This document shows, piece after piece, positions 17,221 through 24,843 of a DNA stretch of 64,000 bases. The notes beneath the pieces are model-generated. The model did not search any database, had not been told where the DNA came from, and saw nothing but the letters and a program-made list of their open reading frames with translations. Source of the DNA: Bog-756 sp963769765 (lineage in GTDB: Bacteria; Actinomycetota; Acidimicrobiia; Acidimicrobiales; RAAP-2); assembly GCA_963769765.1 (NCBI GenBank), contig CAVYNA010000003.1:186001-250000 (forward strand), given 5' to 3'. Positions within the stretch are counted from its first letter, which is position 1. Each line of letters begins with the position of its first letter. The translations under genes and the position numbers were made by a program.

Positions 17221-17244
17221 AGGAGGCTCGACACCGAGCCTCCT
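17221..17244 (-). promoter_or_regulatory. Perfect 10-bp hairpin in the sufD leader
   Basis: AGGAGGCTCG, a 4-nt loop (ACAC or GTGT by strand), CGAGCCTCCT. It lies 18 bp upstream of the probable sufD start and after a TAGTAT hexamer on the minus strand, so it would be in the 5' leader of the mRNA. It could act as an operator or as an RNA switch near the ribosome site. Confidence 0.55.
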
Positions 17245-17326
17245 GCCCGATACTACCCGGACACACGCGGTTGAGAATCGCCCGGTGGCGCCAGTCCTGC
17301 GTCGGATCAGGGTGCCGCCCGCGGCC

Positions 17327-17332
17327 TACGCT
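17327..17332 (+). promoter_or_regulatory. Leaderless-type -10 (TACGCT)
   Basis: TACGCT, 6 nt, then the ATG at 17339. Confidence 0.55.
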
Positions 17333-17338
17333 GCCCCC

Positions 17339-18190
17339 ATGACTGACCGGAACATCGACTCGTTCAATTCCGACGTTCTCGACATCGAGGTCGACGGGCA
17401 CGTCGCAACCCTCTGGCTCGACCGCCCCGAGAAGCGGAACGCACTGGGGCCGCCGTTCTGGTCGGATCTTCCGGTCGCCATGAACGCGATCGCGTCGGCA
17501 CCCGACCTCAGGGTCGTCGTCATCGCCGCACGGGGACCGCACTTCACCGTCGGTCTGGACCTCGTCGCGATGGCGGGGCTCGCCGGGCCGACGGAGGACA
17601 ACGGTGCTCCGCTCTCGATGGCGGCGCGCGCTCGGTCCGCACGCGCTGCCATCCTCCGCATGCAGGCCTCCGTCACGTCGGTCGCCCAATGCCAGCTTCC
17701 GGTGATCGCGGCGATCCACGGTTACTGCATCGGCGGTGGCGTCGATCTCGCCGCGGCGTGCGATATCCGACTGGCCAGCGAGGACGCATTGTTCTCGGTG
17801 CGCGAGACCAAAGTGGCCATCGTCGCAGACCTCGGGAGCCTCCAGCGCCTTCCGCAGATCATCGGAAAGGGCCACCTCTCGGAGCTCGCCTACACGGGCA
17901 AGGACATCGACGCAGAACGGGCGGCGGCGATCGGTCTCGTGAACTCGGTCAGCGCCGACGCGGAAGGGGTGCTCGAGGACGCGAGGGCCCTCGCGGTCGA
18001 GATCGCGGCGAACTCACCTCTCGCCGTGCAGGGCACCAAGGCGGTCCTCCAGGCCGGCGACGGTCAGACCGTCGCAGAAGGCCTCGAGTACGTCGCCGCG
18101 TGGAACGCCGGCTTTCTTGCGTCCGACGATCTGACGGAGGCCATGACCGCGTTCATGGAGAAGAGACCCGCCTCGTTTACCGGACGGTAG
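17339..18190 (+). CDS. Enoyl-CoA hydratase / crotonase family protein
   Basis: A 283-residue crotonase-fold enzyme. The start at 17339 is fixed by TACGCT 6 nt upstream; the same frame is open far upstream but only as the antisense of sufD. 'VATLWLDRPEKRNALG' opens the fold. 'VVVIAARGPHFTVGLDL' gives the first oxyanion-hole segment and 'IAAIHGYCIGGGVDLAAACDIRLASEDALFSVRETKVAIVADLG' the second. The Asp in 'VADLGS', with the Glu in 'SVRETK', suggests isomerase-type chemistry (dienoyl-CoA isomerase-like enzymes keep an Asp here) rather than plain hydration. That is a tentative reading. It converges on nothing and stands alone. Confidence 0.85.
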   Translation: MTDRNIDSFNSDVLDIEVDGHVATLWLDRPEKRNALGPPFWSDLPVAMNAIASAPDLRVVVIAARGPHFTVGLDLVAMAGLAGPTEDNGAPLSMAARARSARAAILRMQASVTSVAQCQLPVIAAIHGYCIGGGVDLAAACDIRLASEDALFSVRETKVAIVADLGSLQRLPQIIGKGHLSELAYTGKDIDAERAAAIGLVNSVSADAEGVLEDARALAVEIAANSPLAVQGTKAVLQAGDGQTVAEGLEYVAAWNAGFLASDDLTEAMTAFMEKRPASFTGR

Positions 18191-18532
18191 TCCGCCCGAA
18201 CCGGCTCGTCGTCGCCATCGGGTCGGAGATCGGGGACGGCTGGCGGTCGGGGGGCGGGGGGCGAAGGGGGCGAGGGGCGGGGGGCGGGGGGCGAAGGGGG
18301 CGAGGGGCGAGGGGCGAGGGGCGAGGGGCAGTTCCCACGATGACGCGCCGACGAACAACTGGACCACCGCGCGGTGGCCTCCCGCCGATGCGGACCCGCA
18401 TGGGCGTCGCGCTTGACCGTCGTCGCGGACCCGTGCTCCAATGCGCATCGATCGAGTTGGGCGGGGGGCCTGCAACGCGTCTCCCTGTGAAGACGGAGCA
18501 CACGAACACCGTGCACTGCCGAAGGGGAAGCG
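18191..18532. other. Intergenic region with a G-run repeat
   Basis: About 340 bp between the enoyl-CoA hydratase and lipase genes. Its first third is the G-rich repeat at 18248-18329. The rest is ordinary high-GC sequence with no gene recognised. Confidence 0.5.
18248..18329 (+). repeat. G-rich tandem repeat, quadruplex-prone
   Basis: About 80 bp made of GGGGCGA and GGGGGGC units on the plus strand, giving more than ten G-runs of four or more separated by 1-3 bases. Such DNA or RNA can fold into G-quadruplexes. It lies just after a stop codon. Confidence 0.8.
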
Positions 18533-19918
18533 ATGTCACCCACGGTGAAGGTCCGCGCGAGGCGATCACTGGCCGTCGCGTTGATCGTGGCCGCGGTCGT
18601 CTCCGTCAGCCTCGCCCGGGTGAGCCCGATCGCTGCGAGCTCGGACGGATCTCGCACCGTGCAGCTCACGCACATGGCAGGGTCCGCGGGGTCAACGGGT
18701 CCTGAAGCGCCTGCGAGGTTTGCAGGCGAAGCGCCGAAGTCGCCAGGGACGCTCATCCAGGCACAGGCGGTTGGGGCACCTGGTCTCACGGGCACCACCT
18801 ACCGGGTCGAGTACTGGTCCAGGTCGGTGCCCGCGAACAAGCCGGTCAGGATCAGTGGAGTCGTGATCGTGCCATCGGGCACACCACCGACCGGAGGTTG
18901 GCCGGTCATCACCTGGGACCACCCGACCGATGGGATGACCGGGAACTGTGCGCCCTCCCTCGATCCGGCCACCGACGTTCCCTACGCCGACGAGTTGCTG
19001 GCCCAGGGTTGGGCCATCGCCGCGACCGACTATGAGAGCGAGAACGCCTACGCGCCCACGTCGTCGAAGCTCCTGCCGTACCTGGTCGGTGCGGCGGCGG
19101 CACGCGACGCCATCGACATCGTGCGGGCGGCGCGCCAGATCCCGGCTGCAGCCACCGGCACCGTGTACCAGACGTGGGGATGGTCGGAGGGCGGACAGAC
19201 CGCACTCTGGGTCAATCAGATCGCAGGCAGTTACGCTCCCGAGCTCGCGCTCAAGGGCGCAGTTGCGACCGCACCGGGGGCGGAGCTCCCCTCCCTCTTC
19301 GCGTCCTTCGAGTCGAGCACCGAGTGGTGGCCGCTCGTCCTGATGGCGGCTGCGGGGCTCAACGCCGACTACGGCAACGCCGTCGCGCCCTTGACCACCT
19401 TGCTGACGACCGACGGCAAGAAGCTCATCGCCTCCGCGCTGAAGAGGGAGCCGCAGTGCATCACGGGCATCATCACCGATCTGACGTCGCACGACACGTT
19501 CGCGTCGACCTTCCAGTCGTCCAACTTCCCGATCTCGTGGCAGGGGTTGCTCGCCGAGAACGATCCGGCCAACTTCACGACCGCAGGTTCGGCGCCCGTC
19601 CTCATCGTGCAGGGCACCGCCGACACGTTGGTGCAGCCTCCGATCACTGCCGCACTCGCTGATCAGCTCTGCGCGGTCACTCCGCCGCAGCCTCTCGAAC
19701 GATGGCTCTACACAGGTCTGGACCACTTCACGAGCATCGGCACCCAGCTCGGTCCCCCGAACGCCAGCGGAAACGGAGACAGCGCGTTCGGCAGCTCCGC
19801 CACCATCGGAGACGTCGTGGCCTGGATGCGGGACCGCTTCGCGGGTGGCGGGTGGCCCGATCCCTACGCGCCAACCGCTGCGGCGACCACCCTCGTGACG
19901 GAGACCAACGCCTGCTAG
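18533..19918 (+). CDS. Secreted lipase (LIP / prolyl-tripeptidyl-like alpha/beta hydrolase)
   Basis: A 461-residue exported alpha/beta hydrolase of the secretory lipase family. The signal peptide is 'SLAVALIVAAVVSVSLARVSPIAASS' (about residues 12-37). The mature enzyme has 'GVVIVPSGTPPTGGWPVITWDHPTDG' with the cap strand, and the nucleophile elbow 'TWGWSEGGQTALW' (Ser in G-W-S-E-G). Acid and base candidates are 'LIVQGTADTLVQP' (Asp) and 'YTGLDHFTSIG' (His). Two further Cys pairs ('GNCAPS', 'EPQCITG', 'DQLCAVT', terminal 'NAC') could make disulfides outside the cell. Likely substrates are lipids or esters. The gene stands alone behind the G-rich repeat. Confidence 0.85.
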   Translation: MSPTVKVRARRSLAVALIVAAVVSVSLARVSPIAASSDGSRTVQLTHMAGSAGSTGPEAPARFAGEAPKSPGTLIQAQAVGAPGLTGTTYRVEYWSRSVPANKPVRISGVVIVPSGTPPTGGWPVITWDHPTDGMTGNCAPSLDPATDVPYADELLAQGWAIAATDYESENAYAPTSSKLLPYLVGAAAARDAIDIVRAARQIPAAATGTVYQTWGWSEGGQTALWVNQIAGSYAPELALKGAVATAPGAELPSLFASFESSTEWWPLVLMAAAGLNADYGNAVAPLTTLLTTDGKKLIASALKREPQCITGIITDLTSHDTFASTFQSSNFPISWQGLLAENDPANFTTAGSAPVLIVQGTADTLVQPPITAALADQLCAVTPPQPLERWLYTGLDHFTSIGTQLGPPNASGNGDSAFGSSATIGDVVAWMRDRFAGGGWPDPYAPTAAATTLVTETNAC

Positions 19919-19973
19919 CGATGGCGCCCGGTGCTGGCGGGGGGCCGGTCGGCCTGCGTGCGTGACCTCCTGC

Positions 19974-20048
19974 GTACCCGACCGCCTCCGGACCCGACCG
20001 CCTCCGGACCCGACCGCCTGCGGGCCTGACCGCCTCCGGACCAGACCG
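19974..20048. repeat. 16-bp tandem repeat between lipase and Cys-motif gene
   Basis: Four to five copies of ACCCGACCGCCTCCGG with small changes, between two converging genes. Confidence 0.8.
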
Positions 20049-20057
20049 GCCGTCAGG

Positions 20058-20402
20058 TCAGCGCTTCCGCCTCCACCACCGGCGATTCTTGCGTTCTGCC
20101 CGCTCGTCGGCCCGACGCGCCTCGTCGAGGGCTTCCGGCGCGATGGAGTTGACGATGGTCTCCGCCTGGTTGAGAAGGGCGGCCGCAGCCTCATCCGGCA
20201 CGTCCGGCATCGGCTCGAGCTTCGGTTCGATGATCGATCCGTGGCTCCAGCCGACGTCAGCGAGACGCGGTGAGTACGAAGGGCAGTCCTCCGGGCACTT
20301 CCAGGGCGCATCCGGCGCGAGGTCGAGCACACAGAACCGGGCGACCTCGCCCGAGTCGTAGGTCCTCGACTGGAAGTGCTTGCACTCCTCCCTCATCGGC
20401 AT
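20058..20402 (-). CDS. Small four-Cys protein downstream of sufB, function unknown
   Basis: A 114-residue protein whose N-terminal third has four Cys: 'REECKHFQSRTY', 'ARFCVLDLAPDAPWKCPEDCPSY'. The pattern could hold zinc or an Fe-S cluster, but no known family is recognised. The C-terminal half is a charged helix ending in 'AERKNRRWWRRKR'. A CAGAAT hexamer lies 6 nt before the ATG, so it can have its own leaderless transcript. It also follows sufB on the same strand with a 214-bp gap, in the position where other actinobacteria carry more suf genes. A link to iron-sulfur metabolism is a guess from position and Cys content. Confidence 0.7.
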   Translation of the reverse strand: MPMREECKHFQSRTYDSGEVARFCVLDLAPDAPWKCPEDCPSYSPRLADVGWSHGSIIEPKLEPMPDVPDEAAAALLNQAETIVNSIAPEALDEARRADERAERKNRRWWRRKR

Positions 20403-20616
20403 GGGTTCATTCTGCCCTTCTGTCCTGCCAGTTGTGCCATCGTGCCCCGGCCACGACTTCGCTGCAGATCTCAGCTACCGGCCCGGCTGCGGATTCCTGC
20501 TACCGGCCCCGGTGCCGAACGGATTCGGCGCGTCGCCAGCCGGAGCGGCACCGCGGCGGGCGGATCGCACCGGCGGAAACACGGCAGCTCGGCCGCTCGG
20601 GCTGAACTGCACCGAC

Positions 20617-22017
20617 TCAGCCGACTGAGCCCTCCATCTGCAGCTCGATCAGCCGGCTCCACTCGACCGCGTACTCCATCGGGAGGGTCCGGGTGATCGG
20701 CTCGATGAACCCGTTGACGATCATGCCCATCGCCTGGGTCTCGGACAGTCCACGACTCATCAGGTAGAAGAGCTGGTCGTCCCCGACCTTCGACACGGTC
20801 GCCTCATGGCCGATGCGTGCGTCGCGCTCACCGACCTCCATGTAGGGCTTGGTCTCCGACACCGAGGTGTCGTCAAGCAGCAGTGCGTCGCACCGCACGA
20901 AGCTCTTGGCCCGCTTCGCGCCCTCGTCGACATGGACCAGGCCACGGTAGGTCGTGATGCCAGCGTCCTTCGAGATCGACTTCGAGACGATCGTCGACGT
21001 CGTCTCCGGCGCGGCGTGGATCATCTTCGCCCCCGCATCCTGGTGTTGTCCGGCTCCGGCATAGGCGACCGAGAGCACCTCACCCGAGGCCTTCGGTCCC
21101 ATCAGGTAGACCGAGGGGTACTTCATCGTGAGCCGCGAACCGATGTTGCCGTCGATCCACTCGACGTGCGCCTCCGCCTCGGCCCGCGCCCGCTTGGTCA
21201 CGAGGTTGTAGACGTTGTTCGACCAGTTCTGGATCGTCGTGTAGGTGATCCGCGAGCCGGGCAGCGCGACGAGCTCGACCACGGCCGAGTGCAGCGAGTC
21301 CGTCGTGTAGACCGGCGCTGAGCACCCCTCGATGTAGTGGACCTGTGCGCCTTCGTCGGCGATGATCAACGTCCGCTCGAACTGACCCATGTTTTCCGCA
21401 TTGATCCGGAAGTAGGCCTGCAACGGCTGGTCGACGACCACGTTCGGTGGCACGTAGATGAATGAGCCGCCCGACCAGACCGCCGAGTTCAGCGCGGCGA
21501 ACTTGTTGTCGTTCGGCGGGATGATCGTGCCGAAGTACTTGCGGACGAGGTCCGGGTACTCGCGGACTGCCGTGTCCATGTCACAGAAGAGCACGCCGAG
21601 GGACTCGAGGTCCTCACGGTTTCGGTGGAAGACCACCTCCGACTCGTACTGTGCGGTGACACCGGCCAGGTACTTGCGTTCAGCCTCTGGGATACCGAGC
21701 TTCTCGTAGGTGTTCTTGATCGCGTCGGGGAGATCGCTCCAGTCGCCGACCTGACCCTCGGTGGGCTTGATGTAGTAGTAGATGTCGTCGAAGTCGAGGT
21801 CCGGCATGTTGACGGCGAACCACTCCGCCATCGGTCGCCGATCGAACCGCTGGAGCGCCCTGAGCCGGAAATCCCGCATCCAGTCGGGCTCCTTCTTCAT
21901 CGCCGACATCTCGCGGACGATCGACTCGTTGAGGCCCTTCTTCGGCTTGAAGACGTAATCCTCTTCGTCGGACCAGCCCAGCTGGTACTTCCCGAGGTCG
22001 AGGTCGGTGGTCGTCAT
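20617..22017 (-). CDS. sufB: Fe-S scaffold protein SufB
   Basis: SufB, 466 residues, the subunit on which the Fe-S cluster is built with SufC and SufD. The N-terminus 'YQLGWSDEEDYVFKPKKGLNESIVREMS' is the classic SufB opening. 'ADEGAQVHYIEGCSAPVYT' (about 221-239) includes the Cys of the 'EGC' motif. 'GLVHVDEGAKRAKSFVRCDALLLDD' has the conserved Cys in 'VRCDAL', and 'FYLMSRGLSETQAMGMIVNGFIEP' closes the protein. Length is normal. Unlike usual operons, sufB is separated from sufD by 3.4 kb containing unrelated genes. A 21-bp element shared with the sufC-sufS-sufU promoter lies 33-53 bp upstream. Confidence 0.96.
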   Translation of the reverse strand: MTTTDLDLGKYQLGWSDEEDYVFKPKKGLNESIVREMSAMKKEPDWMRDFRLRALQRFDRRPMAEWFAVNMPDLDFDDIYYYIKPTEGQVGDWSDLPDAIKNTYEKLGIPEAERKYLAGVTAQYESEVVFHRNREDLESLGVLFCDMDTAVREYPDLVRKYFGTIIPPNDNKFAALNSAVWSGGSFIYVPPNVVVDQPLQAYFRINAENMGQFERTLIIADEGAQVHYIEGCSAPVYTTDSLHSAVVELVALPGSRITYTTIQNWSNNVYNLVTKRARAEAEAHVEWIDGNIGSRLTMKYPSVYLMGPKASGEVLSVAYAGAGQHQDAGAKMIHAAPETTSTIVSKSISKDAGITTYRGLVHVDEGAKRAKSFVRCDALLLDDTSVSETKPYMEVGERDARIGHEATVSKVGDDQLFYLMSRGLSETQAMGMIVNGFIEPITRTLPMEYAVEWSRLIELQMEGSVG

Positions 22018-22049
22018 GGGGGCTCCCGAGTCGCGGCCCGGTCGGCGGC

Positions 22050-22070
22050 GATTTCTCCTATCCAGATAGT
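22050..22070 (-). promoter_or_regulatory. Candidate SUF operator, copy 2
   Basis: On the minus strand: ACTATC, TGGA, then TAGGAGAAATC. The CTATC/GATAG arms form a palindrome, and the following GAGAAATC is identical to copy 1 at 9996-10016. A SufR- or Rrf2-type regulator is the natural guess; none is coded in the window. Confidence 0.55.
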
Positions 22071-22131
22071 AACAACTCGGGGACCTGGATCGTGCGGAGA
22101 CCGGGGCGCCCGGAGGACGCAGCCACCCGGC

Positions 22132-22500
22132 TTACGTCGCGGTGACCGTGCCCACCGGGCTGCGGGCGGCCAGTACGGCGCCCGAGAGGCTGTAGGCGGC
22201 CCGGAGCGCGTGGCTGCCCTTGGCCAGCTTCACCACTAGCCTTCGCCTTGCCGTTCACCACCTGGGAAGTGGCCACCACGGCCGCACCGTCGGAGAAGGC
22301 GACCGTCCCGCCCGTGACCTTGCCCCGGCCGGCGCCGGACGGGCCACCACGAGCGTCGCCCCGACGACCAGGGCGCCGAGTCCCAGTCCGATGGTGCGGA
22401 TGACGCTCCTCTTGAAGCGTCCCGTCCCGAACTCCGCGGTCGTGCCGCCGGACCGCGCCCGGCGGATCGTGGCACCGGCACTTTGTGCGCGCTCCCTCAC
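22132..22500 (-). pseudogene. Remnant or frameshifted gene: membrane anchor plus Ig-like repeat
   Basis: Three frames join into one plausible protein of about 120 residues. From a GTG at 22500, frame one gives 'RFKRSVIRTIGLGLGALVVGATLVVARP', a membrane anchor. Frame two gives 'KVTGGTVAFSDGAAVVATSQVVNGKAKA'. Frame three gives 'VKLAKGSHALRAAYSLSG' up to a TAA at 22132. The last two are the two halves of a bacterial Ig-like (Big_3-type) domain seen in surface proteins. One-base shifts are needed near about 22335 and 22232. Either the gene has decayed or the consensus has two indels. It is divergent from the oligopeptidase gene. Confidence 0.55.
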
Positions 22501-22557
22501 AGCAAGATGAAGACCGGCCGGGCACGCCTCCGGCAGGTCGCGTGGCAAGGTGTCCCC

Positions 22558-24747
22558 ATGGACGCCGAACCCGTTTCGTCCGACCCTGCACCACCCGGTC
22601 CGCCACCCGTCGCCGAGCGACGGCCGGTGACCCTCGAGGCCCACGGCGACGTGCGGACCGACGACTGGTATTGGTTGCGGGACAAGGACGACCCGGCGGT
22701 CATCGCCCACCTCGAGGCCGAGAACGCCTACACCAAGGCTGCAACGGCCGGCACCCGGGCGCTCCAGGAGACGCTGTACACCGAGATCGTCGCCCGCATC
22801 GAGGAGACCGATCTCTCGGTGCCCGTCCGCAAGGGGTCCTGGCTCTACTACAGCCGCACCGTCGAGGGCAGCAGCTACGGCATCCACTGCCGGCGGGCGG
22901 CGGACGGGCCAGAAGAGGCCGAGCAGGTCCTTCTCGACGAGAACGTGCTCGCCGAGGGCCACGAGTACTTCGCCCTCGGCAATTTCGCCGTCAGCCCTGA
23001 TCAAGAGTGGCTCGCCTACTCGACCGACACCACAGGTGGTGAGCGGTACGTCATGCGCTTCCGCAATCTCACCACCGGTGTGGAGTCACTCGAGTCGCTC
23101 GAGGACACCTCCTACAGCGTCGCCTGGGCCAGCGACAACCGGACCGTCTTCTACGTCCGCGTCGACGAAGCGATGCGCCCGTACCGGCTCTGGCGGCACC
23201 GGATCGGCGGCGATCCTGCGACCGACGATCTCGTCTACGAGGAGAAGGACGAGCGGTTCTTTCTCGGGGTGGGACGGACCAAGGACGACCGCTACGTCCT
23301 CTTCGGTCTCGAGTCGAAGATCACCAGCGAGGTGCACGCTCTCGCGGCCGACGATCCCGAGGGCGAGTTCGCGGTCATCGAGCCACGACGCCAGGGCGTC
23401 GAGTACAGCGTCGAGCACGACCGCGGAGATCCGGAGACCGGCCGCTGGAGCCGCTTCCTGATCGTGACCAACGACGACGCAGAGGACTTCCGGCTCATGA
23501 CCGCGCCCGAGACGTCCCCGGGACGCGCGCACTGGGAGGAGGTCATTCCGGCCCGCACGGGCGTGAGGCTCGACGGCATCGATCTCTTCAGCGGGCACCT
23601 CGCAGTCTTCGAGCGCGAGGACGGTGAGACACGTCTGCGGGTCGTCGACGCCGTCACCGGTCGCTCGACGCCCGTCGTTCAGCCGGAGACCCCTTCGACG
23701 GTGTGGGCGGGCGAGAACGTCGAGTACGACTCGCGCACCCTGCGCTACGAGTACACCTCGCTCGTCACCCCGAGATCCGTCTACGACCTCGACCTCGACG
23801 CCGGCGACACGCTCCTCCGCAAACGCCAGCCGGTGCTGGGCGGATACGACCCCCGCGACTACCGGACCGAGCGGCGCTGGGCGACAGCGGAGGACGGTAC
23901 CGAGGTGCCCATCTCACTCGTCTACCGGCCGGATCTCGTCGTCGCTCCGGAGGCAGGGACGACGACAGGTGGGCCGGTGGGCGGTGGGTCGCCGTGCTTG
24001 CTCTACGGGTACGGCTCCTACGAGGCGTCGATGGACCCGACGTTCTCGAGCCTCCGGCTCAGCCTGCTCGACCGCGGTGTGGTCTTCGCCATCGCGCACG
24101 TCCGGGGCGGAGGGGAGATGGGCCGCCACTGGTACGAGGAGGGCAAGTTCGCCGCGAAGCCCACGACGTTCTCGGACTTCATCTCGTGTGCACGTTCGCT
24201 CGCGGCAGAAGGATGGACGAGCCCGGGCCGCCTCGTCGCCCGTGGCGGCAGCGCGGGCGGTCTGCTGATGGGCGCGGTCGCCAACCTCGCGCCCGAGCTG
24301 TTCACCGCGATCGTCGCCGAAGTGCCCTTCGTCGACTGCCTGACGACCATCCTCGACGAGACGCTGCCGCTCACCGTCATCGAGTGGGAGGAGTGGGGGA
24401 ACCCGGTCGAGGACGCCGAGATCTACTCGGTCATCAAGTCGTACTCGCCTTACGACAACGTCCGGTCGGTCGACGCCTCAGGCAGGCCGGTGCGCTATCC
24501 GGCGATCTTGGCGACCGGCGGACTGTCCGACCCGCGGGTTGGTTTCTGGGAGCCCGCCAAGTGGGTGGCAAAGCTTCGCTCCGCCAACCCGGAGAACCGG
24601 GTGCTCTTGAAGACCGAGCTCGGTGCGGGTCACGGTGGGCCCTCCGGTCGTTACGACGCCTGGAAGGACGAGGCGTTCGTGTACGCCTTCGTGCTCGACG
24701 CCCTCGGGCTCGCCGACCGGGTGCCGGTCAAGCCTCCACCGAGGTGA
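22558..24747 (+). CDS. ptrB: S9 family peptidase, oligopeptidase B-like
   Basis: A 729-residue prolyl-oligopeptidase-family serine peptidase, most like oligopeptidase B, which trims short peptides after basic residues in the cytosol. The start 'LEAHGDVRTDDWYWLRDKDDPAVIAHLEAENAYT' is diagnostic of the group. A seven-bladed propeller (about residues 80-410) precedes the alpha/beta hydrolase domain. Catalytic candidates are Ser in 'VARGGSAGGLLMG', Asp in 'GGLSDPRVGFWEPAKW' and His in 'GAGHGGPSGRYD'. Acidic residues in 'IVAEVPFVDCLTT' fit a basic-residue preference. There is no signal peptide. The ATG at 22558 is preferred over upstream in-frame codons, which add nothing conserved. Confidence 0.92.
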   Translation: MDAEPVSSDPAPPGPPPVAERRPVTLEAHGDVRTDDWYWLRDKDDPAVIAHLEAENAYTKAATAGTRALQETLYTEIVARIEETDLSVPVRKGSWLYYSRTVEGSSYGIHCRRAADGPEEAEQVLLDENVLAEGHEYFALGNFAVSPDQEWLAYSTDTTGGERYVMRFRNLTTGVESLESLEDTSYSVAWASDNRTVFYVRVDEAMRPYRLWRHRIGGDPATDDLVYEEKDERFFLGVGRTKDDRYVLFGLESKITSEVHALAADDPEGEFAVIEPRRQGVEYSVEHDRGDPETGRWSRFLIVTNDDAEDFRLMTAPETSPGRAHWEEVIPARTGVRLDGIDLFSGHLAVFEREDGETRLRVVDAVTGRSTPVVQPETPSTVWAGENVEYDSRTLRYEYTSLVTPRSVYDLDLDAGDTLLRKRQPVLGGYDPRDYRTERRWATAEDGTEVPISLVYRPDLVVAPEAGTTTGGPVGGGSPCLLYGYGSYEASMDPTFSSLRLSLLDRGVVFAIAHVRGGGEMGRHWYEEGKFAAKPTTFSDFISCARSLAAEGWTSPGRLVARGGSAGGLLMGAVANLAPELFTAIVAEVPFVDCLTTILDETLPLTVIEWEEWGNPVEDAEIYSVIKSYSPYDNVRSVDASGRPVRYPAILATGGLSDPRVGFWEPAKWVAKLRSANPENRVLLKTELGAGHGGPSGRYDAWKDEAFVYAFVLDALGLADRVPVKPPPR

Positions 24748-24843
24748 GGTGAGCGCGTCATGCGATCGGCTGGCGGCGGCGCGCCTGGAGCGGCGCACCG
24801 GGAGTGGTCCGGCGGGGCGGGCCGACCGGAAGGGCGCGGCGGC

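Noticed and set aside
15719..17338. Very long plus-strand open frame before the enoyl-CoA hydratase start
   Set aside because: It is the antisense of sufD and the Rieske gene; the conserved crotonase sequence begins only at 17339, where a promoter hexamer fits.
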